From Streptomyces monomycini (GTDB taxonomy: Bacteria; Actinomycetota; Actinomycetes; Streptomycetales; Streptomycetaceae), in contig NZ_JAFIQY010000016.1 of assembly GCF_022271435.1 (NCBI RefSeq), positions 62,001 through 126,000 on the forward strand: 64,000 nucleotides of DNA, given 5' to 3'. Positions 5,874 to 15,401 of this stretch are shown piece by piece; position 1 is the first letter of the stretch; every line of letters begins with the position of its first letter. Under the pieces are notes generated by a model that searched no databases, was not told the origin of the DNA, and saw only the letters and a list, made by a program, of their open reading frames with translations. Made by a program: the position numbers and the translations under genes.

Positions 5874-8800
5874 ATGGATCTGCATGTGGTGCGGGAGGTG
5901 CGAGCGGTCCGGGGTGCGGGGGGACGTCTGGCATGGCGGCCGGGTGATGCCTGGCTGGGCGGCGGTACGTATCTCTTTTCCGAGCCTCAACCGGGGGTGC
6001 GGCGGCTGCTGGACCTGAGCCGGACGGGCTGGGAGCCGTTCCGGTGGTTGCCGGACGGCGCGCTGGAGATCGCGGCGACGTGCACGGTCGCTGAGGTGTC
6101 CCGGTTCGGGAGCAGCGGCGGTGGTGGTGGCTGTAGTAGTAGCGGCGTTGGTGGATTGCCCGTGGGGGCGCTCTTCGAGCAGTGCTGCCGTGCGTTTCTG
6201 GCCTCGTTCAAAATCTTGAACACGGCTACCGTCGGCGGGAACCTGTGCCTCGCGCTGCCCGCCGCGCCGATGGTCTCCCTGACGGCGGCGCTGGACGGCA
6301 CCTGCCTGCTGCTGGGTGGGGGCGGGAGTCAGCGGCAACTGCCGGTGGCGGACCTTGTCACCGGCGCCGGGCGCAACGCGCTGGCGGAGGGCGAGTTGCT
6401 GCGCTCGGTCACGTTGCCGTCCCGCGCGCTGGAGCGTCGTACGGCATTCCGGCAGACGTCGCTGTACGGGCTCGGGCGCTCCGCCGCGCTGCTGATCGGG
6501 ACGCGGGATTTGGTGGACGGGGCGTTCGCCCTGACGATCACCGCCGCCACCGTGCGGCCGGTGCGGCTGCGGTTCCCGGAGCTGCCGTCCGCATCCGAGC
6601 TGCGGGCGGCGATCGGGCGGGCCGTGCCGGACGACGGGTGGTTCGACGACGTTCATGGGCTGCCCGAGTGGCGGCGGCACATGACGTATCGGATGGGGGA
6701 GGAGATTCGGGAGGAGTTGGGAGCACCGGCTGCGTCTGTACGCCCGCGCCTCCGGCCGTCCTCCTGTACGGACTCCGACACTGCGTCCAATACGGGTACG
6801 GACTCCAGCACTGTGTCCAATACGGGTACGGGCTCCCGTACCGCCTCCAGTGCCGCCGTCCGAACTGCCTTCCGTGCCGACATCAACGGCACCCCCACCC
6901 GCACCGCCCCCCGCCCCGGCCAGTGCCTGCGCACCTACCTGCGCGAGCGGGGCTGGTTCGGCGTCAAGAAAGGGTGTGACGCCGGGGATTGCGGGGCATG
7001 CACGGTGCACGTGGACGGCGAACCCGTGCACAGCTGCGTGTATCCGGCCGTACGCGCCGACGGGCGGTCGGTCACGACCGTCGAAGGGCTGTCCGACGCG
7101 GGGGCGGAGGGTGAGGCGAGCGGTCGGCTGCACCCCGTACAGCGGCAGTTCCTGGAGGCGCAGGGGTTCCAGTGCGGGTTCTGTACCGCAGGGTTCGTGA
7201 TGACGGCTGCCGCGCTCGACGAGGGGCTGCTCGCCGACCTGCCGCGCGCCTTCAAGGGGAACCTGTGCCGCTGTACCGGTTACCGGGCCGTCGAGGACGC
7301 CGTACGGGGCGTCCGGCACATCGCGGAACCTGCGGCGGCAGCCACCGTCGGCTGCAACGCGCCCGCGCCCGGCGGCCGGGAAGTGGTCACCGGCACGGCC
7401 CGCTACACCTTCGACCTCGACCTCGACCCCGATGACGGCACCGGCGTCCTGTCCGGCCTCCTGCACATGAAACTGCTGCGTTCGCCGCACGCCCACGCGC
7501 GGATCACCGCCGTCGACACCCGGGCCGCACTACGGGTGCCGGGCGTGCATGCGGTCTTCACCCACCATGACGCTCCCGACCGCCGCTTCTCCACCGCGCA
7601 GCACGAGCGTCCCGAGGACGACCCGCAGGACACCCGGCTGCTGGACGACACGGTCCGTCACGTGGGCCAGCGGGTGGCCGCGGTGGTCGCGGACAGCGAG
7701 GCGGCGGCGGAGGAGGGGTGCCGCCGTGTCGAGGTGACGTACGAGGTGCTGCCCGCGGTCCTCACCCCGGAGGAGGCGATGCTGCCGGACGCTCCCGTGG
7801 TGCACGTCAGGCGGGATGCGGAACGGTGCGGGGGCGGGCGGTCCGTAGCCAATGTGGCGGGTGAGGTGCATGGGGAGACCGGCGACGTGGAGCGTGGGTT
7901 CGACGCGGCCGACGCGGTGTACGAGGAAACCTTCCGCACGCCCCGGGCACAGCACGCGAGCCTGGAAACGCACGGAGCGCTCGCGTATTTCGAGGGCGGT
8001 GTCCCGGGCGGTTCAGGCGATTCGGGTGGTTCGGGTGGTTCGGGTGGGGGTGGTCTGGACGGTCGGCGGCTGGTCGTTCGTACCAGTACGCAAGTGCCGT
8101 ATCTCGTGCGCCGTTCCCTCTGCTCTCTGCTGGACCTGCCGCCCGAGGCCGTCCGGGTCGTCGCGGGGCGGGTCGGCGGTGCTTTCGGCGGGAAGCAGGA
8201 GATGCTCGTCGAGGACGTCGTGGCGCTGGCGGCGCTGCGGACCGGGCGCCCGGTCAAGCTGGAGTTCACCCGGGCCGAGCAGTTCCACGGCGCGACGACG
8301 CGGCATCCGTTCACCGTACGGGTGAAGGCCGGCGCGCGCCGGGACGGGGCCCTGACCGCGCTCCAGCTGCACGTGGTGTCGGACACCGGTGCGTACGGCA
8401 ATCACGCCCGGACCGTCCTGACGCACGGATGCGGTGACGCCCTGGCCCTCTACCGCTGCCCGAACAAGAAGGTGGACGGTTTCGCCGTCCACACCCACAC
8501 CGTCCCCGCCGGCGCCTTCCGCGGTTACGGGGTCGGGCAGGTCGTCTTCGCACTGGAGAGCGCGCTCGACGAGCTGGCGCGGCGGCTGGGCATCGACCCG
8601 CTGCTGTTGCGGGAGCGCAATGTGGTGCGGTCCGGCGACGCGCTGGAGACGGTGATGGGCGGGGTGAGCGACCTGCGTATCGGGAGTTACGGGCTGGATG
8701 CTTGTCTGAAGGTGCTGCGGGAGGTTTCCGCGTCGGCGGGGACGACCGCACCGACCGGATGGCCGGTGGGCCAGGGCAGTGCCCTCTCGATGATCGCCGC

Positions 8801-9635
8801 GGCCGGGCCGGGCGGGCACTTCGCCGATGCCCGGATCACGCTCACCGCCGACGGCACGTACGAACTGGCCGTCGGATCGATCGAATCCGGCAGCGGGACC
8901 ACCACCGCGCTGCGCCAGATCGCCGCCGCCGAGCTGGGCACCACGAGTGCGCGGATCGCCGTACGGCAGGCGGACACCGACGCGGTCGGGCACGACACCG
9001 GCGCCTTCGGCTCGGCCGGGACCGTGGTCGAGGGCGAGGCGGTGCTGCGTGCGGCACGGTCCTTGGCGGGGCTGATCAGGGACCGGGCCGCGCGCGGAGG
9101 CGGCGACGGGCCGCTCACCGGGTACGGCCACTTCGGCGGGACGCCGCGCACGGTCGCCTTCAACGCGCACTGGTTCCGCGTCGCGGTCGATCCGGACAGC
9201 GGGGAGATCCGCATTCTGCGCAGTGTGCACGTGGCGGACGCGGGCACCGTGATCAACCCCATGCAGTGCCGCGGCCAGGTCGAGGGCGGAGTGGCCCAGG
9301 CGCTGGGTACGGCGCTCTTCGAGGAGGTACGGCTGGACGGGCGCGGCGCGGTGCGCACGGCGGCGTTCCGCGAGTACCGGCTGCCGGCCTTCGCGGACGT
9401 GCCCCGTACCGAGGTGTATCTCACAGCCACGTCCGACACGATCGGCCCGGCGGGCGCGAAGTCGATGAGCGAGAGCCCCTTCAATCCGGTCGCGCCGGCC
9501 CTGGCCAACGCGGTCCGGGACGCCACCGGGGTGCGCTTCCCCCGGCTGCCGCTGGCCCGGGACCGGGTGTGGCGGGAGCTGGCGCGAGGGGGGCCGGGGA
9601 CGCCGCCGTACGGCTGTGGAAATTCATATGGATAG
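5874..9635 (+). CDS. three-domain molybdopterin oxidoreductase of the xanthine dehydrogenase family (FAD, 2Fe-2S, Mo in one chain)
   Basis: The ~1253-residue protein joins a FAD domain of the CoxM type (N-terminal, LNTATVGGNLCLALPAAP near 118-135), a plant-type plus helical 2Fe-2S domain (GCDAGDCGACTVH near 367, CGFCTAGF near 433, NLCRCTGY near 463) and a molybdopterin domain (~510-1253) with RVGGAFGGKQ, GAFRGYGVGQ and the terminal AKSMSESPFNP stretch holding the likely catalytic Glu. Such enzymes hydroxylate purines or other heteroaromatics. The neighbouring PucR-type regulator supports a purine substrate, but this is inference. Eukaryotic XDH has the order 2Fe-2S, FAD, Mo, while many Streptomyces have separate subunits, so this order is unusual. 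The FAD/FeS linker holds a 30-bp tandem repeat (6767-6826) and other linkers are Gly/Ser-rich. The frame is open upstream of the chosen ATG, but the domain begins there. Confidence 0.87.
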   Translation: MDLHVVREVRAVRGAGGRLAWRPGDAWLGGGTYLFSEPQPGVRRLLDLSRTGWEPFRWLPDGALEIAATCTVAEVSRFGSSGGGGGCSSSGVGGLPVGALFEQCCRAFLASFKILNTATVGGNLCLALPAAPMVSLTAALDGTCLLLGGGGSQRQLPVADLVTGAGRNALAEGELLRSVTLPSRALERRTAFRQTSLYGLGRSAALLIGTRDLVDGAFALTITAATVRPVRLRFPELPSASELRAAIGRAVPDDGWFDDVHGLPEWRRHMTYRMGEEIREELGAPAASVRPRLRPSSCTDSDTASNTGTDSSTVSNTGTGSRTASSAAVRTAFRADINGTPTRTAPRPGQCLRTYLRERGWFGVKKGCDAGDCGACTVHVDGEPVHSCVYPAVRADGRSVTTVEGLSDAGAEGEASGRLHPVQRQFLEAQGFQCGFCTAGFVMTAAALDEGLLADLPRAFKGNLCRCTGYRAVEDAVRGVRHIAEPAAAATVGCNAPAPGGREVVTGTARYTFDLDLDPDDGTGVLSGLLHMKLLRSPHAHARITAVDTRAALRVPGVHAVFTHHDAPDRRFSTAQHERPEDDPQDTRLLDDTVRHVGQRVAAVVADSEAAAEEGCRRVEVTYEVLPAVLTPEEAMLPDAPVVHVRRDAERCGGGRSVANVAGEVHGETGDVERGFDAADAVYEETFRTPRAQHASLETHGALAYFEGGVPGGSGDSGGSGGSGGGGLDGRRLVVRTSTQVPYLVRRSLCSLLDLPPEAVRVVAGRVGGAFGGKQEMLVEDVVALAALRTGRPVKLEFTRAEQFHGATTRHPFTVRVKAGARRDGALTALQLHVVSDTGAYGNHARTVLTHGCGDALALYRCPNKKVDGFAVHTHTVPAGAFRGYGVGQVVFALESALDELARRLGIDPLLLRERNVVRSGDALETVMGGVSDLRIGSYGLDACLKVLREVSASAGTTAPTGWPVGQGSALSMIAAAGPGGHFADARITLTADGTYELAVGSIESGSGTTTALRQIAAAELGTTSARIAVRQADTDAVGHDTGAFGSAGTVVEGEAVLRAARSLAGLIRDRAARGGGDGPLTGYGHFGGTPRTVAFNAHWFRVAVDPDSGEIRILRSVHVADAGTVINPMQCRGQVEGGVAQALGTALFEEVRLDGRGAVRTAAFREYRLPAFADVPRTEVYLTATSDTIGPAGAKSMSESPFNPVAPALANAVRDATGVRFPRLPLARDRVWRELARGGPGTPPYGCGNSYG
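6767..6838 (+). repeat. 30-bp tandem repeat in the oxidoreductase inter-domain linker
   Basis: Two near-identical 30-bp units (6767-6796 and 6797-6826) and a partial third encode the Ser/Thr/Asp/Asn-rich linker between the FAD and 2Fe-2S domains. The unit is a multiple of three, so copy-number change would keep the frame. Confidence 0.75.
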
Positions 9636-9752
9636 GTCGGCGTTTGCTGGGCAGGGGTGCGGGACGGTCCGGCGTGCGGAATAGGTCGGGCGACGAACCC
9701 GTTGTCGCAGCGGGACCGAGAAGAGACCGGAACCGGAAGCAGGGAAGTACGC

Positions 9753-10154
9753 ATGAGCACCGTAGAGCTCACCAAGGACAACTTCGACGAGATCGTCTCG
9801 GGGAACGAGTTCGTCCTGATCGATTTTTGGGCCGAGTGGTGCGGCCCGTGCAAGCAGTTCGGCCCGGTTTTCGAACGGTCGTCCGAGAAGCACGACGACC
9901 TGGTCTACGCGAAGGTCGACACGGAGGCGCAGCCCGAGCTGGCGGCCGCCTTCCAGATCCAGTCGATCCCGACCGTCATGATCGTCCGCGAGAACATCGC
10001 GGTGTTCTCGCAGCCCGGCGCGCTGCCGGAGGAGGCCCTGGAGGACGTCATCGGCCAGGCCCGCAACCTGGACATGGACGAGGTCCGCGCCTCCGTCGAA
10101 GAGGCCCAGCAGCAGGAGGCCCAGAAGCAGGAGGGGCAGGCCGCCGGTGAGTGA
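9753..10154 (+). CDS. trxA: thioredoxin with charged C-terminal tail
   Basis: This cytosolic disulfide reductase has the active site FWAEWCGPCKQF near residues 27-38 and the cis-proline loop SIPTVMI near 71-77. It is 133 residues, longer than the usual ~108, because of a Glu/Gln-rich tail (EEAQQQEAQKQEGQ). The ATG at 9753 follows GGAAGCAGGGA with a slightly long spacing. The stop overlaps the next gene by 8 bp, so the two are co-transcribed and probably translationally coupled. Confidence 0.93.
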   Translation: MSTVELTKDNFDEIVSGNEFVLIDFWAEWCGPCKQFGPVFERSSEKHDDLVYAKVDTEAQPELAAAFQIQSIPTVMIVRENIAVFSQPGALPEEALEDVIGQARNLDMDEVRASVEEAQQQEAQKQEGQAAGE

Positions 10155-10743
10155 ACTGCTCCTGATCCGCCACGGCGAGACGGAGTGGAGCAGATCGGGA
10201 CAGCACACCAGCTGGACCGACCTGCCGCTCACCGCCCGCGGTGAGGAGCAGGCCCGCTCCCTGCGGCCGGTCCTGGCCGGCCGGAAGATCGGCGCGGTGC
10301 TCTCCAGCCCGCTGCAGCGGGCCCGGCGCACCGCCGAGCTGGCCGGCCTGCCGGACCCGCGGATCGACGCAGACCTGAGCGAATGGGACTACGGCGGGTA
10401 CGAGGGCATCTCCACCGACGAGATCCACCGCACCCGTCCCGACTGGTTCCTGTTCAGCGACGGCGTGACCGCCGGGCCCCCGGAGCACCCGGGCGAGTCG
10501 CCCGAGCAGGTCGGCGCGCGCGCCGACCGGGTGCTCGCCCGCATCGAGGAAGAGCTGCGTACGGCGGACGGCGATGTGGTGCTGGTCGGCCACGGGCACT
10601 TCCAGCGGGTGCTGACGGCTCGCCGACTGGGGCTGTCGCCGTCGGCGGGCGCGCTGTTCACCTTCGAGACGGGCACGGTCGGCATCCTCGGCGAGGAGCA
10701 CGGGCGGCCCGCGGTGGTGGGGTGGAACACCCGGACGTTGTGA
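10147..10743 (+). CDS. histidine phosphatase family protein (phosphoglycerate mutase-like)
   Basis: The protein starts with the catalytic LLIRHGETEWS motif (phospho-accepting His) and has the second active-site His in VVLVGHGHFQRV near residue 148. At 198 residues it fits the acid phosphatase/phosphoglycerate-mutase-like branch of the superfamily. The SSPLQRARRTAELAG and EWDYGGYEG motifs are typical. The GTG start lies inside the thioredoxin gene (8-bp overlap). Its substrate cannot be read from the sequence. Confidence 0.9.
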   Translation: MSELLLIRHGETEWSRSGQHTSWTDLPLTARGEEQARSLRPVLAGRKIGAVLSSPLQRARRTAELAGLPDPRIDADLSEWDYGGYEGISTDEIHRTRPDWFLFSDGVTAGPPEHPGESPEQVGARADRVLARIEEELRTADGDVVLVGHGHFQRVLTARRLGLSPSAGALFTFETGTVGILGEEHGRPAVVGWNTRTL

Positions 10744-10792
10744 GGGGCGGGGCCGGAGCCGGGATGCCCGGCTGCACCGGCCGGCCCCTCAC
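10740..10792. terminator. bidirectional terminator between convergent genes
   Basis: GTGAGGGGC (10740-10748, containing the stop codon of the phosphatase) pairs with GCCCCTCAC (10784-10792); the interior is also self-complementary (CCGGGATGCCCGG). It separates the phosphatase from the convergent MreB-like gene. Confidence 0.6.
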
Positions 10793-10800
10793 GTGGCCGT

Positions 10801-11832
10801 TCACGTGGCCATCGGATCGAGGTGCAGGGGCTCCACCTTGCCCTCGATCATGGCGCCCAGCCCCAGCACCGCACAGGTGTCCGGCCGGTCCGCGATGTGC
10901 ACCGGCATGGTCGTGGCCTGCCGGATCATCGACTGCAGGCCGGGGATCAGCGCGCTGCCGCCCGCCAGCATGATGCCGCGCTCGCCCAGGTCCGCCACCA
11001 GGTCCGGCGGGCAGCGCCGCAGCACCGACCCGATCCCGTCCAGGATGGTGGTCAGCGGTGAGGCGATGGCCCGCTGGACCGGCTCGGTCTCGACCATGAC
11101 CGAACGGGCCAGCCCGCTGACCACGTCCCGGCCGTGCACCTCGGTCGGACCCGCCGCCAGGTCGCCGTTGTTGGAGAGCATCAGGTGCAGCGGCCGTACG
11201 GACTGGCCCGGCAGCAGCAGCTTGTGATGCAGCCTCAGGTGCTGGACGACGGCGTGGTCGATGGCGTTGCCGCCCACCGCGACGGTCTCCGCCGCCACGA
11301 TCGAACCGAGGGAGAGCACCGCGATCTGCGTGGTTCCCGCCCCGCACACCACGATCATGGTGGCCTCGGGGTGCTCCACCGGCAGGTCGCAGCCGACCGC
11401 CGCGGCGACCAGCGTGTCGACCATCTCCACCCGGCGGGCGCCGATCCCGTTCAGGGTCTCCACCGCGGCCCGCTGCGCCAGCGGCTCACTGCCGTACGGC
11501 AGGCAGATCGCGGCCCGCATGGTGGGCCGGCGCCGCCACGCCTTGCGCAGCTTGTCGTCTACCAGGTTGCGCAGCAGCCGCTGGGCCATGTCGATGTCCA
11601 CGACGGTGCCGCCGGCGACCGGGCGCACGACGCGGATGTGGTCCGGCGTGCGGCCGTCCATCACCTCGGCGCGGTCCCCGACGGCGATCAGTGCGCCGGT
11701 GCGGATGTTGACGGCCGCGACGGTCGGCTGGTCCACCGCCAGGCCCTGGTTCTTGATGTACATCCGGGTGCGGGCCGCGCCCAGGTCGACGGCGACCGAG
11801 CAACGGAGCAACTGTGCCAGGCTGGCGGTCAT
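10801..11832 (-). CDS. MreB/Mbl-like actin-family protein
   Basis: This 343-residue protein has the actin-fold ATPase motifs of MreB: phosphate-1 CSVAVDLGAARTRMY near residue 15, phosphate-2 MIVVCGAGTTQIAVLSLGSIV near 148 and the adenosine motif GIMLAGGSALIPGLQSMI near 287. It replaces the usual DLGTAN and DIGGGT with DLGAAR and CGAGTT, so it is a divergent paralogue rather than the mre-operon MreB. Streptomyces carry such extra copies, linked to spore-wall or envelope functions. No mreC, mreD or rodA is adjacent. The ATG at 11832 follows GGGAGG. Confidence 0.82.
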   Translation of the reverse strand: MTASLAQLLRCSVAVDLGAARTRMYIKNQGLAVDQPTVAAVNIRTGALIAVGDRAEVMDGRTPDHIRVVRPVAGGTVVDIDMAQRLLRNLVDDKLRKAWRRRPTMRAAICLPYGSEPLAQRAAVETLNGIGARRVEMVDTLVAAAVGCDLPVEHPEATMIVVCGAGTTQIAVLSLGSIVAAETVAVGGNAIDHAVVQHLRLHHKLLLPGQSVRPLHLMLSNNGDLAAGPTEVHGRDVVSGLARSVMVETEPVQRAIASPLTTILDGIGSVLRRCPPDLVADLGERGIMLAGGSALIPGLQSMIRQATTMPVHIADRPDTCAVLGLGAMIEGKVEPLHLDPMAT

Positions 11833-11919
11833 GGATGGTGCCTCCCCGGGGAGCGTTCGGCAGTACGGGCCGAGTGGCCGCCGGCGGCCACTCGTGATCC
11901 ATCGTGTGCCAACGGTTCG

Positions 11920-12987
11920 TCAGGTGCGCGTTGGGAAGGTCCGGTTGGGGGACGCCGGGGGCCGAGGGGTGGGGGAGGTGCTGGAAGTGCCGGTGGGGCC
12001 GGAGCGCTGTGCGGCGCCGAGCAGGCGGCTGCCCAGCTCATGCAAGTAAGCGATCAGTTCCGGCGGTTCGTGCACCTCGAAGGGGACGCCCAGCAGGCCG
12101 AGCCGGAACGCGAGCCAGTCCAGCGCGTCGCCTCCCGTACGCAGCAGGCAGGAGTCCGGGGTGAGCGGCTCCAGGAGGCCGCTGCCCGCGGGGAGCCGGG
12201 CGGCCGCGTCCTCCAGGGTGGTGTGCAGCGTGACCAGCGCCCGGTGCCGGGCGCGATGGCTGGTGACGGATTCGGCGACGAACGCGGCGGCGTCGGCGGC
12301 CGGCGGCCGGCGGTCCGGTACGCAGCGCGCTCCGGTGAGCCGCGGGCCGTCGGCCCGGTCCACCCGGTCCACGCGGTACGTACGCCAGTCGGCGCGGTCC
12401 AGGTCGTACGCGACGAGATACCACCGCCGGTCCGCGCTGACCAGCCGATACGGCTCGGCGTGCCGCTTGCTCGGGGTGCCGTCCGCCGCCGCGTACGCGA
12501 AGCGCACCCGCTCGCGGCGGTGGCACGCGGTGGCGAGGGCGGCCAGCACGGCCGGATCGGTGACGGGGGCCTCGCCACCGCCGGTGAGCAGGCCGTAGAG
12601 CGGGACGGTGGCCTCCTGTAGGGCGGTGACCCGGCCCCGCAGCCGGGCGGGCAGTACCTGTTCCAGCTTGGCCAGCGCCCGTACGGAGGTCTCCGCCACG
12701 TCAGCGACCGTGCCGCCCGCCGCGGCGTGCAGGCCCACGGCGATGGCGACGGCCTCCTCGTCGTCCAGGAGGAGCGGCGGCATCGCGGTGCCGGAGGCGA
12801 GGCGGTAGCCGCCGACGGCGCCGATGGCCGCGTCCACGGGATAGCCGAGGCCGCGCAGCCGGTCGATGTCGCGGCGGACCGTGCGCGGGCTGACGCCCAG
12901 CCGTTCGGCCAGTTCGGTGCCGGTCCGCTCGCGGCCGGTCTGGAGGAGCGTGAGCAGCTTCAGGAGGCGCGCCGGGGTGTCGCTCAT
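11920..12987 (-). CDS. WYL-domain transcriptional regulator (YafY/DeoR-type HTH)
   Basis: The N-terminal ~60 residues form a winged HTH (LLTLLQTGRERTGTELAERLGVSPRTVRRDIDRLR) and residues ~140-250 form the WYL domain, with AEPYRLVSADRRWYLVAYDLDRADWRTYRVDRV. WYL domains are thought to sense small ligands or nucleic acids. The gene is 355 aa, normal for the family, with a Ser/Thr/Pro-rich C-terminal tail. It is divergent from the UvrA-like gene with a 62-bp gap, so it probably regulates that gene and itself. Confidence 0.9.
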   Translation of the reverse strand: MSDTPARLLKLLTLLQTGRERTGTELAERLGVSPRTVRRDIDRLRGLGYPVDAAIGAVGGYRLASGTAMPPLLLDDEEAVAIAVGLHAAAGGTVADVAETSVRALAKLEQVLPARLRGRVTALQEATVPLYGLLTGGGEAPVTDPAVLAALATACHRRERVRFAYAAADGTPSKRHAEPYRLVSADRRWYLVAYDLDRADWRTYRVDRVDRADGPRLTGARCVPDRRPPAADAAAFVAESVTSHRARHRALVTLHTTLEDAAARLPAGSGLLEPLTPDSCLLRTGGDALDWLAFRLGLLGVPFEVHEPPELIAYLHELGSRLLGAAQRSGPTGTSSTSPTPRPPASPNRTFPTRT

Positions 12988-13036
12988 GGTCCCAGGGTGC
13001 CGGAGAAGGCGGCCATGTTCCGACCTACTTCGTTCC

Positions 13037-13049
13037 TAGCGTGGCGGGT
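13037..13049 (+). promoter_or_regulatory. leaderless promoter of the UvrA-like gene
   Basis: TAGCGT (13037-13042) ends 7 nt before the ATG at 13050 and no ribosome-binding site is present, so transcription should begin at or next to the start codon. This decides the start in favour of ATG 13050 over GTG 13041. Confidence 0.55.
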
Positions 13050-15389
13050 ATGGGAGCGACGTACGAGGACAGCATCAGGATCACCGGCGCACGGGAGCAC
13101 AACCTCAAGGACGTGGACCTGGAGATCCCCAAGGGGCGCATCACCGTCTTCACCGGGGTGTCCGGCTCGGGCAAGTCCTCGGTGGTCTTCGACACGGTGG
13201 CGGTGGAGTCGCAGCGCCAGCTGAACGAGACCTTCACCTGGTACGTGCGCAACCAGCTGCCCAAACACGAACGGCCCAAGGCCGACACCATCGAGCGGCT
13301 CTCCCCGGCGATCGTCGTGGACCAGCGGCCCCTCGGCGGCGGCGCGCGCTCCACCGTCGGCACGCTGACCGACATCTACGCCATCCTGCGGGTGCTCTAC
13401 TCCCGGTGCGGCACGCCGAGTGCCGGTGAGGCCTCCGCGTACTCCTTCAACGATCCGGCCGGCATGTGTCCCGAGTGCGCCGGGCTGGGCCGTACCACCC
13501 GTATCGACCTCGACCGTTTCCTGGACACCGGCCGCTCCCTCGACGAGGGCGCGATCCGCTTCCCGCCGCTCGCCGTCGGCACGGCGGGCTGGCAGATCTA
13601 CGCGACCTCCGGCCTCTTCGATCCGGGCAAACCCCTGGACCGGTACAGCCCGCAGGAGTGGGACCTGCTCCTGTACGGCAAGGGGTTCACCGTCAAGCGT
13701 GGTGAGCGGGCCTACAACAACACGTACGAGGGACTGGTCGAGAACTTCGACCGGCGCTATGTGAAGCGGGACCTCTCGGCGCTCTCCGAGAAGACCAGGG
13801 ACCTGGTGCGCGGCTTCGTACGGGAGGGGACCTGCCCGCTGTGCGAGGGCGCGCGGCTGACCGCGGCGGCCTTGAAGTCCCTGGTCGCGGGGCGGTCCAT
13901 CGCCGAAATGGCGGCGCTGGAGGTCACCGAGCTGAGCGACATCCTGCGCGGTGTCGACCCGGCCGAGGAGCCGGTGGGCGCGGCCGTCGCGGCGCGGGCG
14001 GTCACCGCGCTGGACCGGCTGACCGCCATCGGTCTCGGGTACCTCAGTCTCGACCGGCCGGCCGCCACCCTGTCCGGCGGGGAGGGGCAGCGGCTGAAGA
14101 TGGTGCGTCACCTGGGCAGCAGCCTGACGGGTATGACGTACGTCTTCGACGAGCCGAGCACCGGGCTGCACCCCAGCGACGTACGCCGCCTCAACGACCT
14201 CCTGGTGCGCTTGCGCGACAAGGGCAACACCGTCCTCGTCGTCGAACACGACCGGGACGTCATCGCCGTCGCTGACCACGTGGTGGACATGGGGCCCGGG
14301 GCCGGGGCGCACGGCGGCGAGGTGGTCTACGCGGGGACGGTGCGCGGGCTGGCGGCCGCCGACACGCCTACGGGGCGCGGGCTGCGGCGCGTGACGGGCG
14401 TGAAGGCGGACGTCCGTACGCCGGGGGACTGGCTGACCGTACGGGACGTGACGCTGCACAACCTCAAGGGCGTGGACTTCCGCGTGCCCACCGGGGTGCT
14501 CACGGTCGTCACCGGGGTGGCGGGATCCGGCAAGAGCACCCTGGTGTCCGAGGCGTTCGTGGGGGCGTACCCGGAGGCCGTGGTGGTCGACCAGTCGGCG
14601 ATCGGGGTGTCCGCGCGGTCCACTCCGGCCACGTACCTCGGGGCGATGGACGCGGTCCGGGGGCTCTTCGCGCGCGAGAACGGCGTACCGGCGGGGATGT
14701 TCAGCTTCAACGCCGCCGGAGCGTGCGAGGCGTGCCGGGGGCGCGGGGTGATCCACACGGACCTGGCATACATGGACCCGGTGACCTCGACCTGTGAGAC
14801 GTGCCGGGGACGGCGCTACAAGGACGAGGTGCTCGGCCTGACCCTGTGCGGCAGGTCGGTCGCGGACGTGCTGGAGATGACGGCGGAGGAGGCGGTGGTG
14901 TTCTTCGGGGCGGGCGGCCCGGCCCCCGCTGGGAGCGGTGGCGACGAGGCGGCAGGGATCGTGCGGAAGCTGGCGGCCCTCGTCGAGGTCGGGCTCGGTT
15001 ACCTGGCGCTCGGGCAGTCGGTGTCTTCCCTGTCCGGCGGCGAGCGGCAACGCCTCAAACTGGCCACCCGGCTGCACCGTACGGGGAGCGTGTACGTGCT
15101 CGACGAGCCGACCACCGGGCTGCACATGGCCGATGTGGCGGGCCTGCTGGAACTGCTCGACCGGCTGGTGGACGACGGCAACACCGTCCTGGTGATCGAG
15201 CACGATCTCGACGTGGTCAAGCGCGCGGACTGGGTGATCGACCTCGGGCCCGGTGGCGGCCGGAGGGGCGGCGAGATCGTGTACGCCGGGACGCCGCGCG
15301 GCCTGCTGTCGGCGCGCGGTTCGGCCACGGCCGACTGCATGCGGGCCTCACTCGACGGCCAGCCGGCTGCGGCCTCGGCTGACGGCTGA
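13050..15389 (+). CDS. UvrA-like ABC ATPase (short UvrA2/DrrC type)
   Basis: Two ABC halves are present. The first has Walker A GVSGSGKSS near residue 34, a CPECAGLG zinc element and LSGGEGQRLKMVRHL followed by YVFDEPSTGLHP. The second has GVAGSGKSTLV, the zinc pair CEACRGRG and CETCRGRR, and LSGGERQRLKLATRL followed by YVLDEPTTGLHM. At ~779 residues it is shorter than canonical UvrA (~950-1000), as in UvrA2/DrrC proteins that confer resistance to DNA-binding drugs rather than general excision repair. A divergent WYL regulator supports inducible expression. The genome's true uvrA must lie elsewhere. Confidence 0.88.
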   Translation: MGATYEDSIRITGAREHNLKDVDLEIPKGRITVFTGVSGSGKSSVVFDTVAVESQRQLNETFTWYVRNQLPKHERPKADTIERLSPAIVVDQRPLGGGARSTVGTLTDIYAILRVLYSRCGTPSAGEASAYSFNDPAGMCPECAGLGRTTRIDLDRFLDTGRSLDEGAIRFPPLAVGTAGWQIYATSGLFDPGKPLDRYSPQEWDLLLYGKGFTVKRGERAYNNTYEGLVENFDRRYVKRDLSALSEKTRDLVRGFVREGTCPLCEGARLTAAALKSLVAGRSIAEMAALEVTELSDILRGVDPAEEPVGAAVAARAVTALDRLTAIGLGYLSLDRPAATLSGGEGQRLKMVRHLGSSLTGMTYVFDEPSTGLHPSDVRRLNDLLVRLRDKGNTVLVVEHDRDVIAVADHVVDMGPGAGAHGGEVVYAGTVRGLAAADTPTGRGLRRVTGVKADVRTPGDWLTVRDVTLHNLKGVDFRVPTGVLTVVTGVAGSGKSTLVSEAFVGAYPEAVVVDQSAIGVSARSTPATYLGAMDAVRGLFARENGVPAGMFSFNAAGACEACRGRGVIHTDLAYMDPVTSTCETCRGRRYKDEVLGLTLCGRSVADVLEMTAEEAVVFFGAGGPAPAGSGGDEAAGIVRKLAALVEVGLGYLALGQSVSSLSGGERQRLKLATRLHRTGSVYVLDEPTTGLHMADVAGLLELLDRLVDDGNTVLVIEHDLDVVKRADWVIDLGPGGGRRGGEIVYAGTPRGLLSARGSATADCMRASLDGQPAAASADG

Positions 15390-15401
15390 CTGTCCGCGGT
15401 C

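Noticed and set aside
5160..7496. A 778-codon minus-strand open frame over the beta-prism gene and the oxidoreductase
   Set aside because: It is antisense to genes with clear cofactor motifs and has repetitive Arg/Pro/Gly composition, typical of GC-rich shadow frames.
12984..15203. A 739-codon minus-strand open frame over the UvrA-like gene
   Set aside because: The plus-strand frame has all ABC motifs; the antisense frame has none and shows shadow composition.
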